The notes beneath the pieces are model-generated. The model did no database searches. It was given only the letters and a program-made list of their open reading frames with translations, and was not told the DNA's origin. Below are positions 23,607 through 35,480 of a stretch of 64,000 nucleotides of DNA, in pieces. How positions within the stretch are numbered: the stretch's first letter is position 1; the number at the start of each line of letters is the position of its first letter. The DNA is from Callipepla californica brunnescens (Eukaryota > Chordata > Aves > Galliformes > Odontophoridae): the NCBI GenBank assembly GCA_023055505.1, contig JALIRH010000042.1:1868335-1932334 (forward strand). The letters run 5' to 3'. Made by a program: the position numbers and the translations under genes.

Positions 23607-26600
23607 TCTCAGATGGAGCCCCAGCACACAGCCACCAAAGATGCACATGGAAGACCTGTTTGCTGGGGCTCGTGTGTGCTGGGTTACCATTCTCAGCCAG
23701 GCCTGCCTGGGGAAGATTAGCACTGGCACCGTGTCAACCACAAGTTTAATCTGGTGATGAATATGCATTTGTTCACACCGTGACAGCTTCCCTGGAGCCC
23801 AGCACCGTGGTGGCTGCAGCAGGACAGCACCAGGACACTTTCCTGCGGTGCTTCTGGCTCCGAAGGCACAGAAACAACTGTGGGGGAAACTCCACCGTTC
23901 AGCGAGTTTATGGGCAATGCGATTTATTTTATGACCAAATTACACCAGGCTAATGCTGCCTTTTGCATCAGAAGATTCAGTTGTAGTAATTGCTACCCTG
24001 AGGGTCTCTTCTCCTCTCTCCATACCCAGCCCATTTGTAACACTAATGGCAGCGATGTGTGAGCAGAGGGAGGATAATAGACCTTAAATAGCAGCAACAT
24101 CTTCCTGAAGGAGAGAGAGGGCTTTTTCTTTCCATTTCCAAGACTTGTTGAGCCCTATGAGGCCGTGCCTCTCGGGGAGACCTGAAATGACACTGAGTTG
24201 ATGTCGTGTAATGGATCGGATCAGACTGATGCCCCGTGCCCTTCAATGAGTGATGCTGGAGCTGTGCACTGCTCCCCAACCCCGTACCTGCAGCAGCATC
24301 TGCACAGACCCATGTGTGTGTGCATACCACATCCAACCAAGCAGAGGAGCATGCACGCATTGGGGTTTCTAAGAACTGAGGAAAACCTGCAGAGAAATTG
24401 ACAAAATCGTGTCTTCTTGTGAGCTGCAGACAAACACGCTGAGTACTAAAGGCTCAAGTGCTCTGCTGGGTGAAAATTCTGAATACTCGCAAAGCAAGAA
24501 AGCCAGACACCCCAAGCTGAATCGACTTACACGGAATAATCTCTTTGTTTGCCTGTGGTAAGCAGCAAGGCCACCCTAAGTCCCTTGGATGTCTGTGCTT
24601 GTTCTATTTTTATGACAGTTATGAAATTGGAAATGGAAATTCTCCATTCCTACGAGGGCACTGGTGCCCGCTCCCCTGCTGGCCTGGCTCCTCGTGACTT
24701 CTGCTGCAGCATCCCACCCCCTGCGACAGCACTGAGAGCAGTGCAACCCACCTGCTCCTTCGTGCTGCCTCTCCCCTCCTTCCCTCTCCTTGCTATTATG
24801 TTTACCACTGACTCTCAGGGTGGTTTTGCAGTGGCCCATGATTCAAATGAGGTAAGGCTTTTGATTGCCTTTTTTTGGTACATTGAACAAAACAGTTGTG
24901 TATAAAGCCAAGCTCTCCTCCAAGGCAGCACAGCGAGGTGAATGTGGCTCAGCGTTTCTTTTCAGCTTACAGATATGAGGAGCTGAAATGTCACGGAAAT
25001 GTTGTTAAGAAGGAAAATCTTTTCACAGCCTGCCTTGACTTCTTTTAAAAAAAGGTGAAAATAGCTGTGGGATCTGAGCATGGCATTGCTAAAGGAATGG
25101 AAATGTCTGTCTGCAGTGTGTCTGCACCCACAGCATCCCTGCCCCTCACCCTTCCCTCTCTGTACCCCCATGGGGCCCCCCAGGCTGTGACCAGAGGCCC
25201 TGCAGTGCTGTACATGGCAAGATATAGCATGATGTATTTTGAAACAACGTCTTCTTTTCAGGGCAAAGTTGCACTGCCCATTATGTTGGAAACAAGTCCT
25301 GATCTATCCATGCAGCCCTGCAGCAATGCCTCGTGCTTGGGGAGCTCCCATCCACCGCCCTTTGTCACTCCCTGTGGGCATTACTCCCTTCACCTGCCAA
25401 CCCCTCTCCCCACTGGGCTGTTTTCCAACCCTCTCTGCTTCTCTCCATCCCACGAATGGCAGTGAGTTATTTCTGGCCACATAGCCCCAGATGCCTTCAG
25501 ATCACTGCTGTCTCCCTCCAGCTGCAGCATGGTGCTTGGATGGCCCATACAGCAGAGTTCAGTGCAGGGCTCAGCATTGCCCACACTGTGATGCACCCCT
25601 GAGCAGCTGCAGGCCACAGAGCCCGGCTGCAGCTTGCTGCTTTACTCAGAGCACATCACTCCTCAGCCACAACACAGACCAGCAAGAGGAAGAGGTGTAG
25701 GAGCAGCTCCAGCAGTGGTGAATGGGCTCTGGATGCTCACGTGCTGCAGATGTCACCCAGCAAGGTCCCATCGGTACTCATGGCTCACGTGACAGTGCTC
25801 CCATTAAGGAAAGTTGTGAATGAGAGGGCAAACAGCACAGCTGGAAATACAAAGGAAAGGGAGATGGAAATGGAAGGAGCAAAACCAGAAGCTGGAAGCT
25901 CCCATCAGTGTCGCATGCATGGACACACACACTTTCTCACACTGATCCACAGTCTCAGTGTGCCCCTCATCATTCTCCTACCTGCAGAACAGCCACACCT
26001 GACCCATCTCCCTCACCACTCACCGTCTCCAGCACTCACCCACGGATCCCCTCACTGCCTTTGAGCACAGCCACCGCAGTGCTCACGTCCGCGCACTCAT
26101 TCCCTCGCGCCTAACAAGATTTCATCTGCAAAATGTCACAGCCTCCTTATGGGGATTGCACTAAATATATGTCTCATGCTGTCTGACTGCTTGGAAACAC
26201 TGGCTCTGAGGTGCCAGCCCTCCCTGTGGCTGCTGCTCCTGCTCGGTGCATCCACAGCAGCTCTGAGCTGGGGCTCCTGCCACGCAGATGTCCAGGAGTG
26301 GGACATCATTCTTGGCTTTTCGTGCCTCCCATTCTCAAGTGAAATGAATGTGGAAATGACATTTCCATTGGTGTTTGCTTGTCCCTGTAGTACGTGTCTC
26401 AATAACGGGGGTTTCTGATTTCAGGAGCTCAGCAGCCTGAAACCTGCCAGCTCCAGAATTTCCTATCGATTCCTCGTGCTGTCCCCAGGGGCAGCTGCAG
26501 AACAGACGGGTTGAAAATCCTATTTATGGTGCATGACATTTTCAGCACAGGTGGCGGATTGGAGAAGGTTGCAGGTATAGCAATCATTCAGCCACAAACA

Positions 26601-27908
26601 CGCCAGTATCGAAGTAATAATCTGCTTTACCATAAAGTCCTCTAATCCCCAGTGAGGGGACGGTCACTGCAGTGCCCTATTGGCCTCATCGCTGTAGGAA
26701 CAGAACACAGCCAAAGGTGAGCTGGGGAAAGGGAGCTGAATGGGGAAGGGAGAGTGAAGGGCACAAACCTCCCAGCTTTGGGGTACCCCCACCCCAGGCA
26801 GCCCCCAGCATGAGGTGTACAAAGACCATGAGAGCATCTCAAAATGAGAGAGCCTCTGCACCTGAAACAGTGAGAGGCAGCACAAGAAGTGCTGGAACAA
26901 TCTGCTCAGCACTCTGAGGAGCACTGGGGCTTTGCACTGAATGCTTTCCATGACACCCCAATGCCTTTTGCTGTACTGACACTGGGCTGTGCTGACACTG
27001 AGACACGTGCTCACAGAGAAAACCACTTTCTGGAGAAATAGGGCCCCATCTGAGCAACTTCTACTGGTGACAAATGGATCTCATCAGAACTGTTCATTCC
27101 CTTTCATCCTGAGAGGAGGAGGATGAGAAAGGACTGAAAGGAGAACCCTTCCAGGTGCTGGGGAGTGCTGCCTCACACAGAGGGGCTGAGCTGCTCATCT
27201 CCCAGCATCAGTGCTTGGGAGAGAGTGAGCTGGGAGGTTTCCTTGTACAGATCATCTTCCATTTGAAGAGGAGTGTGGGCCCTGGTTCTTTTATTCTCAC
27301 CATACGAATGCACCTCCATTTCTCCATCACTTTCTGCTTGACTCATCCTCCTCTGGCCAGCCTCAGAGGGACAGATCCCTGTATTTACTCACACTGGGAT
27401 GCAGAAGTAAGTACCAGGATAGGGGCTGCTCGCTAAACTGTGAGTGGGGAGCACGCTGTAATCTCTGCTACCTGTGGCAGGTCATATAGATGGAGGCAAC
27501 GTGGCAGCTTTGTAATTGCCTTTTCATACAAGGATGAGCACAGAGCTGTATTCTCACCACAGTGCTTCTGTTTATCCCGGCTTACATCTGGCCTGGAGCT
27601 GCTGCACTGCCTCCTACGTGATTAACAGCCACCAATGCTTCCAGCTGACTTCTCTGAAACTGAAATCAAAGCATCTCCTTTGTGCTTCTCCTGTGGCTGT
27701 GTCCTTCTGCCTGGTGCAGAAGAGGGCGAGAGCTGATTTCTTTCTGCTCTTTCCACTTTCTGTTGGCAACAGATTCAACCTTGCACTCTGATATGAAGGG
27801 AGAATCTACTCATAATTCTCTGCTTTCCCTTCTGCTCCAGAACTGTTGTTCTTCATTCCCAGTATGGGAACACGTGGTTTGGAATACACCAACTGTTTTT
27901 TATATACC

Positions 27909-27940
27909 TATGCTTGAAGTATGCTTGAGTATGCTTGAAG
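27909..27940. repeat. Three-unit tandem repeat, TATGCTTGA(A)G
   Basis: Units of 11, 10 and 11 bp: TATGCTTGAAG (27909-27919), TATGCTTGAG (27920-27929) and TATGCTTGAAG (27930-27940). The middle unit has lost one A. This is probably slippage. Confidence 0.93.
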
Positions 27941-28539
27941 TCAAATGGAAATACCAAATATACTTCCTACTGTCACTGAAGACTTCTGCAGCAAATTATT
28001 CAGTTTTATCAAGCACATAAAAGCCCACAAAGCTGGCCCTTTAATGTACTTCCATAGCCATAAACTTACATTGCTGAAAGAATTGCATTTTAATGATTTT
28101 TTTTTTTTAATCTCCACATAATTTGTATATTTAACAATCTCACCAACAGAAGGAGAAATGATCTCTGTAGAAGCTTTCTGCTTAGAGATTAGGTGCACGC
28201 TAATTCCTCATCCCCACTCTGCTGGTCAAAGCTTCCTAATTCCCTCTTACATGCCATAATGGCTTCTGTGGCTATAATGGGGCCATCACAAAGCCCAGAC
28301 TGGGTAGGGCACAGAGTGAACGCTTTGCTGCCTGTGTGCCAGGCTTCACGGGCCCAGGCTAAAACAGAACTATAACGGGATGCTATCTGGCATCTGCTCT
28401 TCTCTTCTGAGGACTTGGGAGCAGCCACCAACAGAGCTGCACTGTGGGGTTGACCACTGCCCTGCTCCCCATCCTGGTGGGGCTGGAGCCAACACACTGC
28501 TGAGAAACCCTTCTGTTAAATTTTCCTCTTGGGTAGTGA

Positions 28540-28880
28540 TACATCACAGTCCGATTAAACCTTTAATTGAGACGTCGTAACAGTTACACAGAGATTAATT
28601 AGCTAAGTAGCTCTGTTTACTGACGGCACATAGAACTGCCACGCAACGCACAGCCCTGTGCAACTGATGGCTCACTGAGCTCTCTGCCGAGCGTTCCCTG
28701 CAATGATTTCTGCTTGCTTAGTGAGGCTGGTGTTACAAATTATTAAACCCAGTTGATAATTCGGTTAAGTGGACATTAATTAGCGTTAACTAACAATCAG
28801 ATTGTTACGACACCCACTTGCTTATCCGGATGCTTTCTCCTGTTTAATGATACAGAAACCAAAGTCGTATGAATTAGTAA
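28540..28880. other. Candidate conserved noncoding element
   Basis: Rich in homeodomain-type sites: CCGATTAAACCTTTAATTG, AGAGATTAATTAGCTAAG, GTTGATAATTCGGTTAAG, ACATTAATTAGCGTTAAC and GAATTAGTAATATTC. It also carries CpGs (GAGACGTCG, TTATCCGGATGC) in AT-rich surroundings. No coding frame spans it. It is one of the stronger enhancer-like blocks in the window, by motif density alone. Confidence 0.42.
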
Positions 28881-30399
28881 TATTCACAGCTTATTGAGAG
28901 CAATGGCCTCAGTCAGGAGGAATAGATTAGCTGGGGATTCCAGAGAAGGCAGCAGTGTGACTCCATGGGGATCTGCTCCTGCATCCAGGACCACATATGG
29001 GGAACATCAAAGACTGAGCTCCCCGAACAGCCCATCTCTCATAGTTTCAAAGTCCAAGTATCATGGTTTTCATTTTTCTTTTAGCAAGCTGGACATGTTT
29101 TATCACATGTTGAGCATAACTGCTGCTAACGTTTCATGCATGTGTTTAATTGGTGCACTTCTCTAATCTCTGCTCATCTCTCTGCAACCCTCATTGTGTC
29201 TCATTGCATGTGAGGAGACGGCTGTAGCACGACACGTTATGGAAGTTTCTGCTTCAAGAATGAGTTACACTGCAGCAAGCTATATTTGGAGCTCTCCGGT
29301 GCTGCTTTCCATTCTGTGGCCTTTGATGTTTTATACATTCGTCTGAGCTGCCTGTCTGCTGCTTGAGCCAGCTTGAAGTTATCAAAGTTTGATTGTCTTT
29401 CAACTATCAAAACACTTTCTACGTCCCCTCCTCTTGCACAGGTTTTCCTTGAGACGCAGTCAAGCTGCAGAGACAATGCCCCCCCAAGGGGCACAGCCAT
29501 GGAGCAGAGGGCTGGGAGCATTGCACAGGGTGCCAGGGGGGTGAGATTGGCACAGAGATGGCCCCAGGACCCCCACCAGCATCACCTCCCCCAGCAGTGG
29601 GGGACCACAACCACAGCTCTGCACCCAGAGCAGGAAGGAATTTCTTTGATTACATCCCCTTCTCCTCCAGGGTCCAGAAAGGCTTGACCAATTCTCAACT
29701 AAACACGATTATCTATTTTTACACCAGATTCTCTATGGGGAGCTTACACTCAGATGAGCATCACTGACCATCAAGGGAGATATTATTGTCCTTTCTCATC
29801 ATGCAGCAACAATACGAGCGCAACGGGAATTGTCAATACAATTAGAAAGTGGCAAAAAGGAGTGAAAGAAATGAGGTCATGCCACGTAGAGAAAACAGCT
29901 ACCAGAGCTGTGGCTTACACCGTGCCAAGGGCATGCAGGACCAGGAGGAAATCAGACCCTGGGTTGATGACGACAGTGCCACGCACTGCTGGGGGATGAA
30001 GCTCTGCCCCACAGCCCTCCTTTTGGAGTGGGCAATAAAGGTGCAATTACACTGAGACAGAGGAAGAAGGAAGACAAATTATGGTCTTGCATTTATATAG
30101 CAAAACCGTCAAGTTAACTGATTGATACACAAATTACATTTTGAGAGATCACCGTATCCATCCCTGCCACGCAGATACGTACAATGTGATCATTACTTTT
30201 TAAAGCAAACTTACTTATTAATGCAAACCCTACAATTGGGGTGAGCTCTCTGGGTAAAGATGAATCAGAAGTGACAAAACTTTGCAATATGGTGACAAGA
30301 GTGCTTAAGAATGAATGGAATAATTTAGTTACCAAGATCCCTCCAACACGATAAGTTCAAAGCCAAACAGAAAGCGTCTGTCTCCTCCAAGGACTCAAA
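28881..30399. other. Unique sequence without recognisable gene
   Basis: Mixed single-copy DNA. Small open frames only, all under 105 codons and unrecognised. The part from 30060 onward grades into the AT-rich block to its right. Confidence 0.55.
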
Positions 30400-30690
30400 A
30401 CAGGCTTTGTTGAAATGTAATTAAGAGCTAAGTCCCTTGAAATCAATCACTTCCAGAAACTAATGCCTACCTTGCTGATTAGACGGTGGGGAAGCCAGGG
30501 GCAATTAATGCATTACTATGAAAATTGTTAACCATGAAAGCAACCAATTTTGATGGGATAATTGCTCTGAGAAGGGCCGGGTGGTTAGTAACAGAAGCAA
30601 TGTATCTGGGAGAGGAGAATCAACTGCGCTAACTGCTGCTAATTAGAAGTGACCTGTTCCTCATTAGTGCTGTGTTTAGTTGGATCTGGG
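30400..30690. other. Candidate conserved noncoding element
   Basis: Contains GAAATGTAATTAAGAGC, TTGAAATCAATCACTTCC, GGGGCAATTAATGCATTAC, GATGGGATAATTGC and CTGCTAATTAGAAGTGACC, with scattered CpGs. Repeated CAATTAA and TAATTA cores within 300 bp suggest a homeodomain-responsive element. It has no open frame of note. Confidence 0.42.
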
Positions 30691-30814
30691 AGGCTGAAGG
30701 GGAGCACAGTCCCATTGGCTGAAGCTGAGCCCTCGTGCTGCAGCACTCCAAGTAATGTGCTGCATTTCTCCATCTTCCAAAGTGTGTTTGATCAGCGTGG
30801 CTGAGTGGAAGTGT

Positions 30815-30960
30815 CGGGGAAAAAATGTTTGTTTTTCATGCTCCTGCAGTTAATGGCCAATTTTGCACAGATTGTAATAGTCGTACACCATGAGGCTTTA
30901 TAATTGAGCCATTATGGCTTGGTCCTGTTTGCTGAGCACACAGCGATGTCTGACAGCCGT
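30815..30960. other. Candidate conserved noncoding element
   Basis: Contains GCAGTTAATGGCCAATTTTG, a TCGTACACCATGAGGC segment and TTTATAATTGAGCCATTATGG. It is short, and separated from the preceding block by about 120 GC-richer bases; the two may form one element. Confidence 0.32.
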
Positions 30961-33900
30961 CCCACTGAGCCCGGCCACAGTGCTGTGCACAGAGATGCAG
31001 GGATCCAGCCCCCAGTGCTCAGAGGGAGAGAACGGGGGCAGCACTCACAGCTGAGGCTGAGAGGTGTGGGTCATTGAATTAATCATTAACATCATGGTCT
31101 AGTAGCAGATCTGGAGGTTGGTGGCCCTGCCTGTGCCAGGGGGGTTGGAACTCGATGATCCTTGGGGTCCATTCCAACCCACCAACCTACAAACTCCCAA
31201 CTCCCAACAGAACCTCCTTCTCTGCCTCTGGGCTGCACCAGCACTGAGTTTCTTTCCTTCAGGGCTCAGAGGCAGGCAGCCCCACTCCACTACTCCCACA
31301 TCCCATACATTAACCCCTCTGCTGGGAGCCATGAGCACCAAGAAGCTGAAGAAAGGACTTTGTACAGGTCAGGGATGGTTCTGCCCGTTGTTTGCTGCTT
31401 GGCTGGCTATTGATTACCCTTTTTGCAGAGTTGCTGTTTGTTTTTCTTTGCCACGTATTGGATTCCCAAGGCTTTTAATCAACTGTAATTGACTGTGATT
31501 ACCACTTGCTGCTCCTGAGCCTGCCTGGCTCCTCATGCCCAACACAGGGCTACCATGCTCCACACACACATACAGGGCAGCAAGCAGAGCGTGGTGCCAA
31601 CCTGCCCCAAATTCACACTTCAGGGCAACCTCCATCAGCCAACATCATCCACGAGAACCAACAAACACAAGGGTTCATCCCAAGCATCCCTGGCAGCCCT
31701 CTGCTCCCTGCAGAGAACGTGCTGACGTCCTGCTGCCCTCTCTGCTTTGCAGGAGGACCATGCAGCTTCTGGCAGAGCTTCTTTTGAAGTGATGGAGCCT
31801 CCGAAAACTTTCCACTTGCTGAACTTGGAAATCTCAGCAGGTGTTTCACTTGCAGCTGGAGCAATGCTAGGATAGACGTCTTCCATTGGTTTAATGATTA
31901 ATTGTATCCAGTGGAAAATTATCCCGCAGGCACCACAATCAGCACTCAGTGTTTCCAAATGTTAGTTTCTTCTATAAATGGATGTTAGCAGAAAGCAGAT
32001 GGCAATGATAATTCACTGTCTGCTGTGCTATCCTCACCCATTGTCTCCGCCTGTTGTGTGAGCCTCGGTCGGGACAGATCCACTGTTATCTCCTGAGCTG
32101 CTGGGTATCAGGCTGAGACAGGGCGTGATTTATGGCTGCCTGGGTTTCATTTCCAACTTGTTGCTCTGAGATGCAGTGTGAGATCAGAAGGGGCCCGGTG
32201 AGGCTGAGAGGAAGGGGTTAACAGCAGGGTTCTGCTCAGAGGGCTGCTTTGCAGCTCAGCTCCCATCCAGCAGATGCTGGCATGACCAAACTCTGGAAGG
32301 GCACACAGTGTGGAGCTTGGCTGAGACCTCCCCTGCCTGTGGCTGCCCCATGACATTCTGCAGCTGGAGCTGTGCCTCTGTCCCACCCCGCTCACTGCCA
32401 CCCCCTTTCTGTCCATCACATTGGGCACTTTCCTTTGTAGGGCCCTACTGAGGGTGTTCTGATGGCATTGAGACTTGGCTGCTTTTTATTCACTTTGCCC
32501 TGCAGGCTTTTCTCAACAAGGGCATCTTCCACAAATGTTTCTGTAATCTGGCAGTCGCTCCTTTCCCCATGAGACACGGAGCATCAGAAAGACCCGTGCA
32601 GCCTCAGCGCTCCCACTGCTGAGATGCTGCAGAAATTTAAAGACACGTCATGTCCCCTTTACCTTGTGAGACGAGCAGTCAGTGAGGTGGAGGCTTAGAG
32701 GAGAAACCCTTCCCCGAACCAAACAATACCAATTTTCCTCCTTGCCCTGTGCTGAGCATCAGAACTGACAGCAGAGCTTCCGCCACTACCGCACAGAACA
32801 TGCAGCTGCTCCACGGCTCTGATTCCTATGACAGCCCATTAAAGATCACCACGGCCATCTGTTCCCTGTGCTAGGTGCAGGACTTGCTGCTGGCTGTGCT
32901 GCAGGGAGAGCTCAGTTGAATATGGGGAGGTTCCCTGGAGCCCAGCTCCAACCCGTGGAGGTTGCAATTAACCTTGATGTGAGTGGCGGAATCCTACGGC
33001 TCAGCACAGCCGCACAGCCCCAGCACTGCAGGCAGGGCACAGTTCTGTGGTTCTGTCCTCACTGCACACCTGTAATGTCTTCCAAATGCTTTGCATGCCT
33101 CTGTTGCAATCTCTGCTGATGGGAAATGCTGTGGGTACCTCGTGTGTGCGTGCTGCCCAGGCTGGGAGCTGAGTGCCATTCAGCTCAATGGGATGTGAAG
33201 CTGGCACATGGGGGCTCAAGGGTTCCCTGTGATGTTTGTGGGCCACAGCTTCAGCCCTACATTGTGCCCACTGCTGAGTGCTCCTGGATACCGTTACCCC
33301 TCGTGAACCAAGCTGCTTGCAGCCCCTGTGCCTGCTGCCCACTAAAGGCAGTGCTCCGTGTCAGGAACATGGGTGGCAGAGCAGTCAGCACAGTGACAAA
33401 GAGAAACAAAGCACACGAATCCCTCCTGTCCCCAGCAGCAGTGCACAGCCCTGCGGCCAACAGCTGGCACAGGACTCCCTCCCAGAGCCTGTTTCTGCAC
33501 AGCATTAGGACTTGGAGGCTGTCCAGTGGCAGCTATTGCTATCCGTGCTGACTCCGAGCTGACTCACAGCTGTAACTCACACGTGCCACTGTCTTTATTC
33601 AGATTTCCCACTCACGCTGCAGCACCTGACCTTGCTAATTACAGCTTTATTATAATTTCTTTTGTTTCTCCCCTGTACATTTAGTAGCTTTATGGAGAGG
33701 TGCAGGAGGCGTTTATGGAGATGTCCTAATTGCAGAAGTCAGCACTGCGAAGGAATGGAAGAAACCCTTCTTGCACTGCGTGAGAGCACCTCGGTGCTGG
33801 GTCCTGCAGGCAGCACCACTCTCTGCCCTCACCTTCCTTTCTCGAAGATGACTCCTGTTTCATTCTGCCTCTTTCTGTGGAGCCACTTTGTAAAAGCATA

Positions 33901-35234
33901 GTCTAGAGCTCAGGGTGGAGGCAGAAGCTCTGAGAGCTCTGAATGCAGCAGGCAGTGCAAATCTGACGGGACGTGGGGTGACAGTGGGATCTGCTGCCTG
34001 GATGCTGCCCGTGCCCAGAGGAGGAGACAGAAATCAGCACTCATTAAAGCGCACCTTCAGCAGAGGGTTGGCTGAAAGCTGTGAGATGAAACATTACAGC
34101 AGATTTACCATATAACCATTAGTTCCCTGGGTCTGGGTTTGCAGCAGGAGGCAATCCTGGGGCACCAGGGCACAGTGCTCAGTCAGAGCAGTGCTCCCCA
34201 CCCACGGAGAGCATCCCAGCTCTCAGCCCTGTGTCCCACTGAAGGTGGCTGAGAACTGGGAGCAGAGGTGGAATCCTTGGGGTTGGCTGCATGCTGGGGA
34301 GGAGATCAGAGCATTTCAAAGTAAAGATGTAAAGAAAAACAGAAATTAAAGCATATGAAGTGCTTTCTTCCCCTCTGTTTCAAAGAACGATGCATTTTCC
34401 AGGACGCAGCATCAGCCTGGATATACCTACAGGTAAAAAGAAGAGCTCTGAAAGGTCTCCAGCAATGCAAGCAAAGGATGGAGCCTCTGATTTCCATACG
34501 GTCCCTTTCCTCACCACAGGGAGTTTTGTTCCAAGAGGAGGGAGGAAAACTCTCAGACAGGTGACAGCACGTGGCACCCAGAATAAACAACTCACTCCAC
34601 TATCAGCTGCACTTCTCACCATTACTATTATTTAAGAGTGACTGCAGTGCCTCGGACCTGTTGGTGCACTGAATCAATCCCATTTCCTGCAGACCACAGA
34701 TAAAACTCACCCTGCTCCTGCTGGTAGAGGACCGTGGTGTGTGCGGGTGCCTGTCACGCGTGGCCGTGCGGGTAATGAAATACTTTGTACTTAGCAACAG
34801 AGATAACGATGAGACACCTGGATCTCTGTTCCAAAACGCAGGGCTGAGGGCAGAGCTGGTGCCCAACCACACACCCTGCTGCTGCTCGAGTCGTACTCCC
34901 TCTAGTGAAGAAGAAATGCACATCTATCGTGCTCAACCCAGCGTGCCTCTGATGTTGCACTTTGGCCTCCAGGTGGGCTTTGGGGGCTTTGGCTTCTTTG
35001 TTTTAAGGGTGAAAAAGGATCTGGAAAGGTCTGTACAACTACTGCAGAGCACACACAGGATCACAAATGAATGGGACCTCTTCATTTCAGTGTCTGCTGG
35101 TTCAAAGACCAGCTGGACAGCCTGCCTCACTCCAGGAAAAGCATCGGGGTGCTTTTCTACCAGAACCCGTTGAGTGCTCTCCCACCTGGTGAGAGCACGC
35201 TGGCTGCTGTGAATGACTTTGAGATCTGAAACAA
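30961..35234. other. Unique sequence with one CR1 fragment, no recognisable gene
   Basis: Apart from the CR1 3' end near 31.1 kb this is unremarkable single-copy DNA. Frames up to 144 codons (34739-35173, plus) have no domain. No splice-bounded exon or RNA gene was recognised. Confidence 0.55.
31090..31190 (+). mobile_element. CR1 LINE 3'-end fragment
   Basis: The stretch reading TGGAGGTTGGTGGCCCTGCC, then a GGGGGTTGGAACTCGATGATC block, then CCTTGGGGTCCATTCCAACC is the familiar avian CR1 3' untranslated end in sense orientation. The usual ATTCTATG-type terminal octamers are missing or replaced by AACCTACAAACTCCCAAC. The 5' part, including endonuclease and reverse transcriptase, is absent, as in most CR1 copies, which are strongly 5'-truncated. 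It is non-autonomous and inert as a mobile element. Confidence 0.85.
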
Positions 35235-35480
35235 TTCACATTGAGATGAAAACTGAGCTCAATTGCCCCATTTTATGATCACCGTAATAAAGTCTCTTCT
35301 GGATCATTTCTGAGTTTATATTCACTACAAGCACATTTTAATGAGTCTATTGATATGGATTTGAGTGACTACACTGAAAAATGTTACTAAACCCCATCTC
35401 CCTCTCGTTGGCTTTGCGACGTTCATTTTCTCTTTCTGTTGCTTTTCTTTAGCATTTAAGCATACGAATGTTAACCCCAT
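35235..35480. other. Candidate conserved noncoding element, AT-rich
   Basis: AT-rich stretch with TTTTATGATCACCGTAATAA, ACATTTTAATGAGTC, a TATTGATATGG core and AGCATTTAAGCATACG. No coding frame. The call rests on composition. Confidence 0.25.

Larger units (their letters stand above)
18331..28539. other. Long unique stretch without recognisable gene
   Basis: About 10 kb of single-copy DNA of moderate GC content. Visible details are a G10 run at 23597-23606, a T12 run at 28097-28108 and a three-unit repeat at 27909. Open frames up to about 165 codons occur on both strands in all phases with no domain. I looked for paired splice sites around the longer frames and found none that were convincing. 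Unannotated noncoding transcripts cannot be excluded. Confidence 0.55.
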
